Assembly: GCA_944326455.1 (NCBI GenBank)
Contig: CALVEA010000001.1
Coordinates: forward strand, 62,001-126,000
Direction of reading: 5' to 3'
Origin: Candidatus Gastranaerophilales bacterium
Lineage (GTDB): Bacteria > Cyanobacteriota > Vampirovibrionia > Gastranaerophilales > Gastranaerophilaceae
Length of the DNA stretch: 64,000 nucleotides
The notes under the pieces were generated by a model. The model did not search any database. It had not been told where the DNA came from and worked only from the letters and a program-made list of their open reading frames with translations. Below are positions 51,570-60,019 of the stretch, piece after piece. The stretch's first letter is position 1. Each line of letters opens with the position of its first letter. The position numbers and the translations under genes were made by a program.

Positions 51570-53066
51570 TTGGAAAGTACACAAAATTCCGCCGTTGATA
51601 ACCAAGACTTAAACTCTTATTATACCAATATTTTAAGTGTTTTATTTAAGGACTGCCCTGATGGAATTGTTTTTAAGGATAAAGATTTTAAATATCTTGC
51701 AGCTAACAACGCTTTTTTAAAATTTTACAGAATAGAAAACCCTAAAGATTTGATTGGCAAAAAATGCTGTAAAACTCTTTCAAAAGATAATCTTAAGCTT
51801 GTTTCGGAAGTTAATTCCGCAGTTGAAGAAGAAAAACAGCCTATTAGCTATATTATGAATGTGGAAGCAGAAAAAGGAACTCCCAAAATTTATAATATTA
51901 CAACTACACCTATTCTGGATAAATTAGAGTTTTTAGGAACAATTTCTATCGTCAAAGATGTCACACACGAAGAAAGTGTTAAAGAACGATTTGTCTTAAA
52001 ACACTTTCAGCTGAAATCTCTTCTTGAAAATATTCCGATGCTTATTTATATGCAAGATAAGAATTTGAATTATATAGCAGGAACAAAACCTTCTCTGAAC
52101 TTTGTAAATGAGGGTTATGATGCCTTTTCAAATATTCATATAGATAAAACCAAAAGTAAAGTAGAGGATGACAAAGAAAACACCTATGTGCTTGAAAATA
52201 ACAAGATTTTAGTAAAAGAAAAAGAAGTTGTTGATTACAAAGGCATACCTCACTGGTATAAAATTTACAAAGTTCCGATAAATGATTTTAATAATAATGT
52301 CACAGGAATAATCACCCTCGCGAACAACATTGACGCAGAAAAACAATTAAATACACAGAGAGAAACTTTTGTTGCATCACTGGGACATGATTTAAAAAAT
52401 CCGACTATTGCACAAATCAGAGGTTTAGAGCTTCTTTTAAAAGGAGAGTTCGGAGAAATTTCACTTTCTCAGCGAGAACTTGTAGAAATGGTACTTGATT
52501 CTTGCAGGTATATGAACGGTATGCTATCCACTCTTCTTGCCACTTACCGGAATAATGAAGGTCTAACCAAGCTTAATTACAGTGAATTTTCTCTGCCGGA
52601 TCTTGTTATGGAATGTGTCTCTGAAATGATTTACGTTGCTAAAGACAAAGAGGTTGGTATATCAATAGATTCAAAACTAGAACCCGAAATTGTTAATGCG
52701 GACAGAGTTCAAATTAAAAGAGTGATTATGAATCTTTTATCCAACGGGATAAAATATGCATATAAAGACTCCATTCTAAAACTTTCAGTTTATAAAGAAA
52801 GCAATAAAGCGTGCTTTTGTTTTGAAAATAGCAGTCCATACATACCGGAAGAAAGGCAAAAAGCTATTTTTGCGCAGTATGTAACTTATGCCGCTGCACA
52901 CAAAGAACTCGGAATCGGTTTAGGCTTATATGCTTCTAAAAAAATCATAGAAGCACATAAAGGCAAAATATTTGTAAAAAGTTTTAAAGATAATAAAAAC
53001 GTCTTTGGATTTAAAATTCCTTACCGATTAAGTGAAGTACCCGGCTGCAATGAAGCGTGCTTCTAA
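51570..53066 (+). CDS. PAS-domain sensor histidine kinase, orphan
   Basis: 498 residues, no membrane segment, so a cytosolic sensor. Two PAS-type domains (about residues 20-140: GIVFKDKDFKYLAANNAFL; and about 150-260) precede a HisKA domain with phospho-acceptor His273 in SLGHDLKNPT. The HATPase follows, with N-box MNLLSNGIKYAY and G-box ELGIGLGLYASKKII. TTG start preceded by TTTAGGAG. No response regulator gene lies next to it, so its partner is elsewhere. Confidence 0.92.
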   Translation: MESTQNSAVDNQDLNSYYTNILSVLFKDCPDGIVFKDKDFKYLAANNAFLKFYRIENPKDLIGKKCCKTLSKDNLKLVSEVNSAVEEEKQPISYIMNVEAEKGTPKIYNITTTPILDKLEFLGTISIVKDVTHEESVKERFVLKHFQLKSLLENIPMLIYMQDKNLNYIAGTKPSLNFVNEGYDAFSNIHIDKTKSKVEDDKENTYVLENNKILVKEKEVVDYKGIPHWYKIYKVPINDFNNNVTGIITLANNIDAEKQLNTQRETFVASLGHDLKNPTIAQIRGLELLLKGEFGEISLSQRELVEMVLDSCRYMNGMLSTLLATYRNNEGLTKLNYSEFSLPDLVMECVSEMIYVAKDKEVGISIDSKLEPEIVNADRVQIKRVIMNLLSNGIKYAYKDSILKLSVYKESNKACFCFENSSPYIPEERQKAIFAQYVTYAAAHKELGIGLGLYASKKIIEAHKGKIFVKSFKDNKNVFGFKIPYRLSEVPGCNEACF

Positions 53067-54538
53067 ACACTTACAGCATTCTTCTTAATAATTTCCAACA
53101 GCTCATTGACCATAAGTTCTTCATATCTTTGAGCGGTTTCTTTATTCTCGGCTTCAAATCTTAATGTGAATACAGGTTCTGTATTGCTTTGTCTTATAAG
53201 TGCAAATCCGTTTTCAAAAACAATTCTCATTCCATCAAGAGTGATAATATCTTTGATTTTTGAACCAAAGAAATCAGGATTTTCTTTAATAACTTTTTCA
53301 AACGATTCAAGTGTTGATTTCTTTAGAGAATTAGGGCAGGAAAGCCTGACTTCACTGGAAGAATATACGGAATTAAATGGTTCCAGCATATCAGATATTT
53401 TAAAGTTAGGATTATATTTTTTCTTTTCCGCAAGGATTTCAATAATTCTGCATCCTGCATAGATTGCATCATCAAATCCGTAGTATCTGTCTTTGAAGAA
53501 AGTATGCCCGCTCATTTCTCCTGCAAGAACTGCTCCGACTTCTTTCATTTTGGATTTAATATAGCCGTGTCCGGTTTTGCACATGACTGCAACTCCGCCA
53601 AGTTTATCAATTGTGTCATAAAGGACTTGAGAACATTTAACCTCTGACACAATAAACGGTTTAATGCCTTTGGCATTATATTCTTTTATTATTCCTTGCG
53701 CATATATTAAAAGCAGCTTATCTCCGGTTAGAGCATTCCCTTCTGAATCTATTACTCCGATTCTATCACTGTCGCCGTCAAAAGCTATTCCTAAGTCAGC
53801 TTGATTTTCAACAACAGCTTTTTTGATATCGTGAAGAGTTTTTTCATCACTAGGGTTTGGATGATGGTGAGGGAATCTTCCGTCCGGAACGGAATAAAGT
53901 TCAATAACTTCGCATCCCAGCGCCCTATAGAGCTTAGGAGCCACTACCCCGCCGGTTGCATTTGCGCTGTCTACTACAACTTTTATACCTTCTCCGATTC
54001 TGCCGAAATTCTTCTTCATTGCTTCTATATAATCAGGAATTAAATCGTATTCCGTATACGTTCCTTTAGGTGAAGCCGGCATTTGAAGATTATATTCTTT
54101 TTCTGTTAAATCTTTGACTTCTTTAATTTGTTCCTCATTCAGAGATTGTTTAGCATAGGTCATTTTTAATCCGTTATACTGACTCGGATTGTGACTTGCT
54201 GTTATAATCATAGCTCCGGTTACGGGATTGTATTTGGTAATAAATGGCGGCAGACCGACAACTTCTGAATAATAGCCCAGAGGGGTCGGAGCCAAACCTA
54301 AATCAGCAACATTTGCACCAAGAGACAGTATCCCTTCTATAAGAGCTTTTGACAATGACGGTGAGTGGAGTCTGGCATCACGACATACACTTACCCAGAT
54401 ATGCTCATAATCTTTGCCTGTTTTCTCTGCAAGATACTTAACAAAACCTCTCCCTGTATAATAGAAAAGTTCTTCTGTTATATTTTCTCCGTAAATTCCT
54501 CTGATATCATTCTTTCCAAAAGCTGTTAAATCCAACAT
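53063..54538 (-). CDS. Phosphomannomutase/phosphoglucomutase
   Basis: 491 residues of the alpha-D-phosphohexomutase family; interconverts hexose 1- and 6-phosphates for envelope sugar nucleotides or glycogen. Active-site phosphoserine loop MIITASHNPSQYNG, metal loop IAFDGDSDRIGVID, sugar loop GEMSGHTFF and phosphate loop RQSNTEPVFTLRFEA are all intact. ATG 54538 has AAGGAAGGG upstream and is preferred over the open-frame start at 54574, which would overlap the divergent gene. Manno- versus gluco-specificity cannot be fixed by eye. Confidence 0.92.
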   Translation of the reverse strand: MLDLTAFGKNDIRGIYGENITEELFYYTGRGFVKYLAEKTGKDYEHIWVSVCRDARLHSPSLSKALIEGILSLGANVADLGLAPTPLGYYSEVVGLPPFITKYNPVTGAMIITASHNPSQYNGLKMTYAKQSLNEEQIKEVKDLTEKEYNLQMPASPKGTYTEYDLIPDYIEAMKKNFGRIGEGIKVVVDSANATGGVVAPKLYRALGCEVIELYSVPDGRFPHHHPNPSDEKTLHDIKKAVVENQADLGIAFDGDSDRIGVIDSEGNALTGDKLLLIYAQGIIKEYNAKGIKPFIVSEVKCSQVLYDTIDKLGGVAVMCKTGHGYIKSKMKEVGAVLAGEMSGHTFFKDRYYGFDDAIYAGCRIIEILAEKKKYNPNFKISDMLEPFNSVYSSSEVRLSCPNSLKKSTLESFEKVIKENPDFFGSKIKDIITLDGMRIVFENGFALIRQSNTEPVFTLRFEAENKETAQRYEELMVNELLEIIKKNAVSV

Positions 54539-54556
54539 AAATCCCTTCCTTTTTAG

Positions 54557-54562
54557 TATAAT
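54557..54562 (+). promoter_or_regulatory. -10 box six bases before start codon (leaderless)
   Basis: Perfect TATAAT, then AATATC, then ATG at 54569. The whole gap to the divergent mutase gene is only 30 bases; no convincing -35 or Shine-Dalgarno is present. Confidence 0.5.
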
Positions 54563-54568
54563 AATATC

Positions 54569-55417
54569 ATGCAAAAATCCAAATGTAAAAACAATCGGTA
54601 TGGAATCCTATTTGTTCTGCCGGCAGTTATCGGGACATTTATTTTTATAGTAATCCCAATTTTATGTTCATTTCTGTTAAGCTTCACTAATTGGGATCTC
54701 TTAGGGGACATTACATTTGCTGGATTCAGCAATTACAGAGCTGTGTTCACAGAACCGGTCTTTATACAAATACTCGTTAATACTATTATTTATGCCTTAT
54801 CTGTCACCGTTTTTGCTGTTATAATACCGCTTGGAATTGCAGCAATTATAAATGAAAAAATCTGCGGAGGAGAATGGTTTAAAACAATTTATTTCATACC
54901 TTTTATTACTCCGGCTGTTGTTATAGCCATTGTATGGAGCTGGATTTTTGACCCAAACATAGGGGCAGTGAATTCCGTTTTAAAAACACACTACACCTGG
55001 CTTTTTGATACACATCTTGCCATGCCTGTGCTAATCTTTGTTTCAGTCTGGAAACTTATCGGATATAATGTGGTTTTATTCTTAACAGGATTTTCAACCA
55101 TAAATTCAAATCTCTATGAAGCCGCAAAAATTGATGGTGCAAACGAAATAAGTATATTTAAAAACATTACGTTACCGCTTTTAAAACCTACTATATATTT
55201 TGTAACCCTCGTAACTGCAATTTCTTCATTCCAGGTATTTGACCTGATTTACGTTATGACATCCGGCGGACCCAAAGGAGCAACTGATGTTATTGTATAC
55301 TCAATTTACAAGTATGCATTTGAATACTTTGATATCGGCAAATCCTGTGCGCTTGCATACATTCTTTTTGCGATAATTCTTATACTTGCTCTATTACAAA
55401 GAAAGTTTTGCAAATAA
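54569..55417 (+). CDS. ABC sugar transporter permease (MalF/UgpA type), orphan
   Basis: 282 residues, six membrane helices. The cytoplasmic coupling loop has the EAA motif EAAKIDGANEISIFKNITLPLL (shown here as EAAKIDGAN and FKNITLPLL), and the family landmarks FVLPAVIGTFIFIVIP, YFIPFITP and GGPKGATDVIVYSIY. Normally such a permease sits beside a second permease and a binding protein; neither is present here. The neighbours are a hexose mutase and aroA. Its end overlaps aroA by 24 bases tail to tail. Confidence 0.92.
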   Translation: MQKSKCKNNRYGILFVLPAVIGTFIFIVIPILCSFLLSFTNWDLLGDITFAGFSNYRAVFTEPVFIQILVNTIIYALSVTVFAVIIPLGIAAIINEKICGGEWFKTIYFIPFITPAVVIAIVWSWIFDPNIGAVNSVLKTHYTWLFDTHLAMPVLIFVSVWKLIGYNVVLFLTGFSTINSNLYEAAKIDGANEISIFKNITLPLLKPTIYFVTLVTAISSFQVFDLIYVMTSGGPKGATDVIVYSIYKYAFEYFDIGKSCALAYILFAIILILALLQRKFCK

Positions 55418-56671
55418 CTCTTCAAACTCCGGAAAAGAAATATTTGTCCATTCAAAACCGTTTATTAAAATTTCTTCTCTGCAAACAAGACCCGCCACAT
55501 AAAAACTCATCGCCAGCCTGTGATCGTGGTGGGTTTCCAGCTCTTCTCCGCCTGTCAGAAGTGTTTTCCCCCGGACAATAAACCCATCCGGAGTTTCATC
55601 AATATCAACACCGATTTTTCTCAATTCTTTCACAAGACAGGTAATTCTGTCAGACTCTTTGTTTCTCAAATCTGACGCATCAGAAACAAAAGTTTCGCCC
55701 TCTGCTTGTGATGCCAAAACCGCAATCACCGGCAATTCATCAATCAGCCTCGGAATATCTTCTCCGCCAATTGAACACCCTTTCAAATTTTCAGTATACC
55801 TTACCCTTAAATCGGCACAGTCTTCTCCGGAAACTACTCTGTAGTTAAGGATTTCAACCTCGCCGCCCATTCTTTTTACAACATCAAGGATTCCGGTTCT
55901 CGCAGGATTTATTCCGACATTTTTAATGACAAAATCCGAGCCTTTAACAATTAGCCCCGCAGCAATAAAGAATGCAGCAGAAGAAATGTCTCCTGCAACT
56001 TCAATTATTTTGGGAGCCAGCTCTGATTTTCTTACGGAAACCCTCTTACCTTCAACATTAATATCAGCACCCATATATTTAAGCATTCTCTCTGTGTGGT
56101 CTCTTGAAAGAGACGGTTCTTCAAATGTAGTAACACCTGATGCATTCAGTCCCGCAAGAAGTACACAAGATTTTACCTGAGCGCTTGCCAATGGTGAAAT
56201 ATAATCTATTCCTGCCAGAGATTTACCTCTGATAGTCAGCGGTGCATGTCCGTCAACCGAATCTATCAACGCGCCCATTAAAGTTAATGGTTTAATTATC
56301 CTGCTCATCGGACGTTTTGAAAGGCTTTCATCGCCGGTTAAAACTGAATCAAACTTCTGTCCCGCAAGAATTCCTGCCGTCAATCTCATTGTTGTACCGG
56401 AATTCCCGCAGCAGCAAGGGGTAAATGATGGGGTTAAATTTCCTCCGTTAATTTCAAGAGTATTCGCGCTCTGGAACTTTATATCTGTTCCAAGCATTTT
56501 AAACACTTCAAGTGTAGATTTGCAGTCTGCACCGGTCGAAAAATTTTTTACAATACTTTTACCCTTGGCTAAAGATGCCAGCATAACAGCACGGTGCGAA
56601 ATTGATTTATCAGGAGGTATTGTTATCTCCCCTTTAAGCTGAGACTTAAGTTGTTTAACGTTCTTTATCAA
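55394..56671 (-). CDS. aroA: 3-phosphoshikimate 1-carboxyvinyltransferase (EPSP synthase)
   Basis: 425 residues; joins shikimate-3-phosphate and PEP on the way to chorismate. Family motifs are PPDKSISHRAVMLASLA at the N-terminus, CCGNSGTTMRLTAGILAG (PEP-site LGNAGTAMR equivalent), LSKRPMSRIIKPL, PSLSRDHTERML and LRNKESDRI; the C-terminus has HHDHRLAMSF. TTG start preceded by GAGGAAAC. The NSGTT sequence suggests a class II-type enzyme, which tends to tolerate glyphosate (family knowledge, not tested). Confidence 0.96.
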   Translation of the reverse strand: MIKNVKQLKSQLKGEITIPPDKSISHRAVMLASLAKGKSIVKNFSTGADCKSTLEVFKMLGTDIKFQSANTLEINGGNLTPSFTPCCCGNSGTTMRLTAGILAGQKFDSVLTGDESLSKRPMSRIIKPLTLMGALIDSVDGHAPLTIRGKSLAGIDYISPLASAQVKSCVLLAGLNASGVTTFEEPSLSRDHTERMLKYMGADINVEGKRVSVRKSELAPKIIEVAGDISSAAFFIAAGLIVKGSDFVIKNVGINPARTGILDVVKRMGGEVEILNYRVVSGEDCADLRVRYTENLKGCSIGGEDIPRLIDELPVIAVLASQAEGETFVSDASDLRNKESDRITCLVKELRKIGVDIDETPDGFIVRGKTLLTGGEELETHHDHRLAMSFYVAGLVCREEILINGFEWTNISFPEFEELFAKLSL

Positions 56672-56793
56672 ATTAGTTTCCTCAAATGAATTTTAACATA
56701 ATTGTAAATTATTGTAAAAAAACATGTCTTAAACTTAAAGTTTTTGGATAATTTGCCGATTATCTAACTAAAAGACTTGGAGTGTTGTGTATT

Positions 56794-57141
56794 ATGCAGG
56801 TAAATAAAATACAATCTTTTGCCTTCAGCGGGATAAATTCTATGGATGAAGAAGAAAAACGCATCGCAAGAAGATTGCTTCAGTATGGTATCACACCCAC
56901 CGGTAATAAAACTGCAGATAAAGCCCGTCTGCACGAAATAGAAATAAAAGAAGCCAAAACGCTAAATTACATTTCTAATAAATTTCTTACTGTTACCAAA
57001 ACCGAACAGCAAAATATTCAAGAAGCTAAAAAAGAAAAACGTAAAGAAATAAATCCCGAACTTTGTTCAGATACCGATAATGCAAACAAAGTCCTGGGAG
57101 AGCAAATTTATCTTGCTATAAAAATGAAAAAGGATAAATAG
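56794..57141 (+). CDS. Small lineage-specific protein with SFxFSG and ITPTG motifs
   Basis: 115 residues from ATG 56794 (GGAG 11 bases upstream; GTG and TTG codons at 56782 and 56785 are too close to it). The N-terminus is NKIQSFAFSGINSMD, followed by RRLLQYGITPTGNKTADKARL and a Lys/Glu-rich helical tail. The ITPTG segment resembles one in the protein at 6389-6853. Soluble and highly charged; function unknown. Convergent with kdsA, 3 bases between stops. Confidence 0.7.
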   Translation: MQVNKIQSFAFSGINSMDEEEKRIARRLLQYGITPTGNKTADKARLHEIEIKEAKTLNYISNKFLTVTKTEQQNIQEAKKEKRKEINPELCSDTDNANKVLGEQIYLAIKMKKDK

Positions 57142-57144
57142 CTT

Positions 57145-57957
57145 TTAGCTTCTTACAATCTCAAAAATAGCTTTGCAGGTAGTGAATACTTTTTCGGCAT
57201 CTTTTAAGAACAGCATATTTGGTCCGTCACAGAGCGCACAATCCGGATTAGGATGGATTTCAAAAAATAAACAATCCGCACCCGCTGCCATCGCTGCTTT
57301 TGCCAGTACAGGAACGAATCTTCTGTCCCCGCCGGTTGAATCTCCGTTTGAACCCGGCATTTGCACACTATGAGTTGCATCAAAAACTACAGGATAGCCA
57401 AACTCTTTCATTATAGGAATAGCCCTGAAGTCAGATACAAGGTTGTTATATCCGAAAGTCACCCCTCTGTCTGTAAGCATAATTTTATTATTTCCGCTCT
57501 CTTCAACTTTTTTTACAAGAGATTTCATCTGCTGAGGAGCCAAAAACTGACCTTTTTTAATATTAACTATCTTCCCAGTCTTTGCTGCAGCCACCAGTAA
57601 ATCTGTCTGGCGGCAGAGAAATGCCGGAATCTGGAGGATATTCGCTACTTCCGCTGCAATTGCAGCGTGCTCCGGAAGATGAATATCCGTTACAATAGGA
57701 AGGTCAAACTCTTTTTTAATCTGAGCCAAATACTCAAGCCCTTTTTCCATTCCCAAACCTCTGTAAGAAGTAATAGAAGAACGGTTTGCTTTATCATAAG
57801 AGCATTTGAAAACATAGTTAATTCCAAGCTTTTCACAAACTTTTTTTAGCCCTTCCGCTGTTTGACGCATTATATCAAGGCTTTCTACAGCGCATGGTCC
57901 GGCAAGAATTGTAAGTTTGTCTCCGCCTATTTCAAAATCTCTTAATTTTATAGTCAT
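57145..57957 (-). CDS. kdsA: 3-deoxy-8-phosphooctulonate synthase (Kdo-8-P synthase)
   Basis: 270 residues from ATG 57957 (GGAGG upstream; the frame is open to 58044 through repeat sequence). Condenses arabinose-5-phosphate with PEP. Motifs are ILAGPCAVES, FKCSYDKANRSS, PIVTDIHLPE, AFLCRQTDLLVAAAKTG, KKGQFLAPQQM, TDRGVTFGYN and VFDATHSVQMPG. Partner of kdsB and lpxK in Kdo-lipid A synthesis, though 32 kb away. It lies downstream of a repeat region and no nearby consensus promoter was found. Confidence 0.96.
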   Translation of the reverse strand: MTIKLRDFEIGGDKLTILAGPCAVESLDIMRQTAEGLKKVCEKLGINYVFKCSYDKANRSSITSYRGLGMEKGLEYLAQIKKEFDLPIVTDIHLPEHAAIAAEVANILQIPAFLCRQTDLLVAAAKTGKIVNIKKGQFLAPQQMKSLVKKVEESGNNKIMLTDRGVTFGYNNLVSDFRAIPIMKEFGYPVVFDATHSVQMPGSNGDSTGGDRRFVPVLAKAAMAAGADCLFFEIHPNPDCALCDGPNMLFLKDAEKVFTTCKAIFEIVRS

Positions 57958-58278
57958 ACTAACGCCTCCATTTCCCTTCACCAGTGTGTTTACAGGAAAT
58001 CTTACTATACTTATTTTCTGATAAGATCCCGAAACAAGTTCCATTACTGTCCAGATAAATTATTTTGTCATGCTGAACTTGATTCAGCATCTTACCAATT
58101 TGGCGCTATACTTGTTTTCTGGTAAGACCCCGAAAGGGGTAAATTTAAGTTAGCAGGCTTGACCAACAAGATAGTCCGCTTGGTGTAAAGTTCAGAATGA
58201 CAGTTTTTAATGTTCTGTTTGTTTCCCCTCTCCTTTGGGAAAGACCCCGAAGGGGCGAGGTTGGGATTAGTTATCCCC
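57958..58278. repeat. Repeat-filled gap between kdsA and the activase gene
   Basis: A truncated copy (about 58003-58041) followed directly by a fuller copy (58046-58134) of the dispersed repeat seen at 51297. Then come short inverted repeats such as CCCGAAAGGGG and CCCCGAAGGGG (58128-58139 and 58242-58255). An open frame across it (58092-58376) is not believed to be a gene. Confidence 0.75.
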
Positions 58279-59283
58279 TTAAGCAATATCCCATCTTCCG
58301 CAGGTTCCGCCCCAACGGGCAATAATATTACCTTTGATATCACCGATTTTCTCAACATGTCCGACAGGCTCTGCACCTTCTAAGATAGTAATAACTTCGC
58401 AGTTATTAGAGCAGCCGGTGCACTGGCAAGTTACAGACTGGAAGTTCATATTACCGACCTCCCAACCTTTAAACTTAGTCGGTGTTTCGGTATATTGATG
58501 GTTTTCCATAGCAAGAAGGGCTGCACCTATTGCACCCATTGTTTGGTGGTTTTGAGGAACAACGATTTTTGTATTCAAAGCTTCTTCAAAAGCTTTAACC
58601 ATGCCGGAATTTGTAGCGACACCACCCTGGAACGATATTGTAGGGAGGAGTTCTTTACCTAAAGCCAGATTGCTTAAATAGTTTCTTACAAGCGCCTGAC
58701 AAAGTCCATAAAGAAGGTCTTCTACAGGATATCCGAGCTGCTGCTTATGAATAAGGTCAGATTCTGCAAACACGCCGCATCTTCCTGCTATACGTGCAGG
58801 GTTTTCTGATTTCAGAGCAGTTTCTCCAAATTTTTCAATCGGAACATTTAATCTCTGCGCCTGATGGTCCAAAAAGCTTCCGGTACCTGCTGCACAAACG
58901 GTATTCATAGCAAAGTCCGTTACAATACCATCTCGAAGAATAATAATTTTACTATCTTGCCCGCCTATTTCAAGAATTGTTTGAACACCCGGAATATTTG
59001 TACTTGCAGCAACAGCGTGAGCGGTAATTTCATTTTTAATAACATCAGCACCGACTAATGCCCCGGCAAGATTCCTGCCGGAACCGGTAGTCCCTACACC
59101 CTGAACATTGTACTCGCACAAAGCCTGCTTAATTATCTGCTGCAAACCGTGCTGAACAGCATCAACAGGTTTTCCTGCAGTTTTAAGCATATATGAATCT
59201 ATATATTTCCCTTTTTCATCTACAAGAGCCAATTTTGTGGTAACAGAACCAACGTCAATACCTAAATATACATCTAAACTCAT
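58279..59283 (-). CDS. Acyl-CoA dehydratase activase (BadF/HgdC-type ATPase)
   Basis: 334 residues of the ASKHA ATPase fold: GIDVGSVTTKLALVD (phosphate 1), VQTILEIGGQDSKIIIL (phosphate 2 region) and FQGGVATNSGMVKAFEEAL. The [4Fe-4S]-bridging Cys residues of the dimer lie in NTVCAAGTGSFLDHQ and AGRCGVFAESD. A C-terminal Cys cluster (CQCTGCSNNCEV and GGTCGRW) is found in the activases that are normally fused to DUF2229-type subunits. It would transfer electrons to a dehydratase-like partner, plausibly the protein at 20607-21734. Ribosome site AAGGAA. Confidence 0.87.
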   Translation of the reverse strand: MSLDVYLGIDVGSVTTKLALVDEKGKYIDSYMLKTAGKPVDAVQHGLQQIIKQALCEYNVQGVGTTGSGRNLAGALVGADVIKNEITAHAVAASTNIPGVQTILEIGGQDSKIIILRDGIVTDFAMNTVCAAGTGSFLDHQAQRLNVPIEKFGETALKSENPARIAGRCGVFAESDLIHKQQLGYPVEDLLYGLCQALVRNYLSNLALGKELLPTISFQGGVATNSGMVKAFEEALNTKIVVPQNHQTMGAIGAALLAMENHQYTETPTKFKGWEVGNMNFQSVTCQCTGCSNNCEVITILEGAEPVGHVEKIGDIKGNIIARWGGTCGRWDIA

Positions 59284-59331
59284 CTTTTTTTCCTTCCCTA
59301 TAGACGAATCTATTATAACACAAAAGAGTTT

Positions 59332-59958
59332 TTATGATTCTTTTAGATGTTTAAAGTGTTTATAAATATAAAGTATTCCCAAAATCCCAAAAACAAGGAC
59401 TATTAAAATATCAAACTTATGCCAGAGGTGCTTAAACATCTCCATGTTTTCTCCGAATTTAACCCCGACATATACCAGAAGATAGCTCCAAACAAGCGAA
59501 CCGAGAAAGGTCAGAGTAAAAAAGATTCTTTTTCTTGCCCTCAAAATTCCGGCAGGGAGCGAGATAAATGTTCTTACTACAGGCAGCATTCTGCATAGGA
59601 AAAACGCCCAATCTCCATATTTATCAACCCATTTATCAGCATCATCAAGGTCTTTTCTTGAGATAAGAAAATATTTTCCGTATTTTTCAATAAATTTGCG
59701 CCCGCCGAAAAACCCAAGATAATAAGAAGGTATTGAACCTAAAACACAACCAAAAGCTCCTGCCCAGGCTGCAAGATGAAAATTCATTTCACCCTTACTT
59801 ACGATATAACCCGCGAAAGGCAGAATAGCTTCACTCGGAAGCGGTATATTGCAAGACTCTATTGCCATTAACAAAGCAATACCCCACGGTCCCATATAAG
59901 TAATTACATGCTCTATAAAATTAATAAGATATGCCAAAACTTGATTTATAAATTCCAT
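59332..59958 (-). CDS. DedA-family membrane protein
   Basis: 208 residues with five or six hydrophobic segments and the DedA/VTT landmarks LPSEAILPFAGYIV, GAFGCVLGSIPSYYLGFFGGR and FLCRMLPVVRTFISLPAGILR. Family members act in undecaprenyl-phosphate or phospholipid flipping and envelope homeostasis (family knowledge). Glu and Arg residues essential in the family are present in these motifs. Ribosome site GAGGGAG. Confidence 0.9.
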   Translation of the reverse strand: MEFINQVLAYLINFIEHVITYMGPWGIALLMAIESCNIPLPSEAILPFAGYIVSKGEMNFHLAAWAGAFGCVLGSIPSYYLGFFGGRKFIEKYGKYFLISRKDLDDADKWVDKYGDWAFFLCRMLPVVRTFISLPAGILRARKRIFFTLTFLGSLVWSYLLVYVGVKFGENMEMFKHLWHKFDILIVLVFGILGILYIYKHFKHLKES

Positions 59959-60019
59959 AAAACTCCCTCAAAATTTCCGCTTTGTATCATACCAGAAACA
60001 AAAGGAAAAAGAAAATCTG

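Noticed and set aside
58092..58376. A 94-residue gene upstream of the activase's 3' end
   Set aside because: It runs through dispersed repeat sequence and overlaps the activase end in another frame; no ribosome site.
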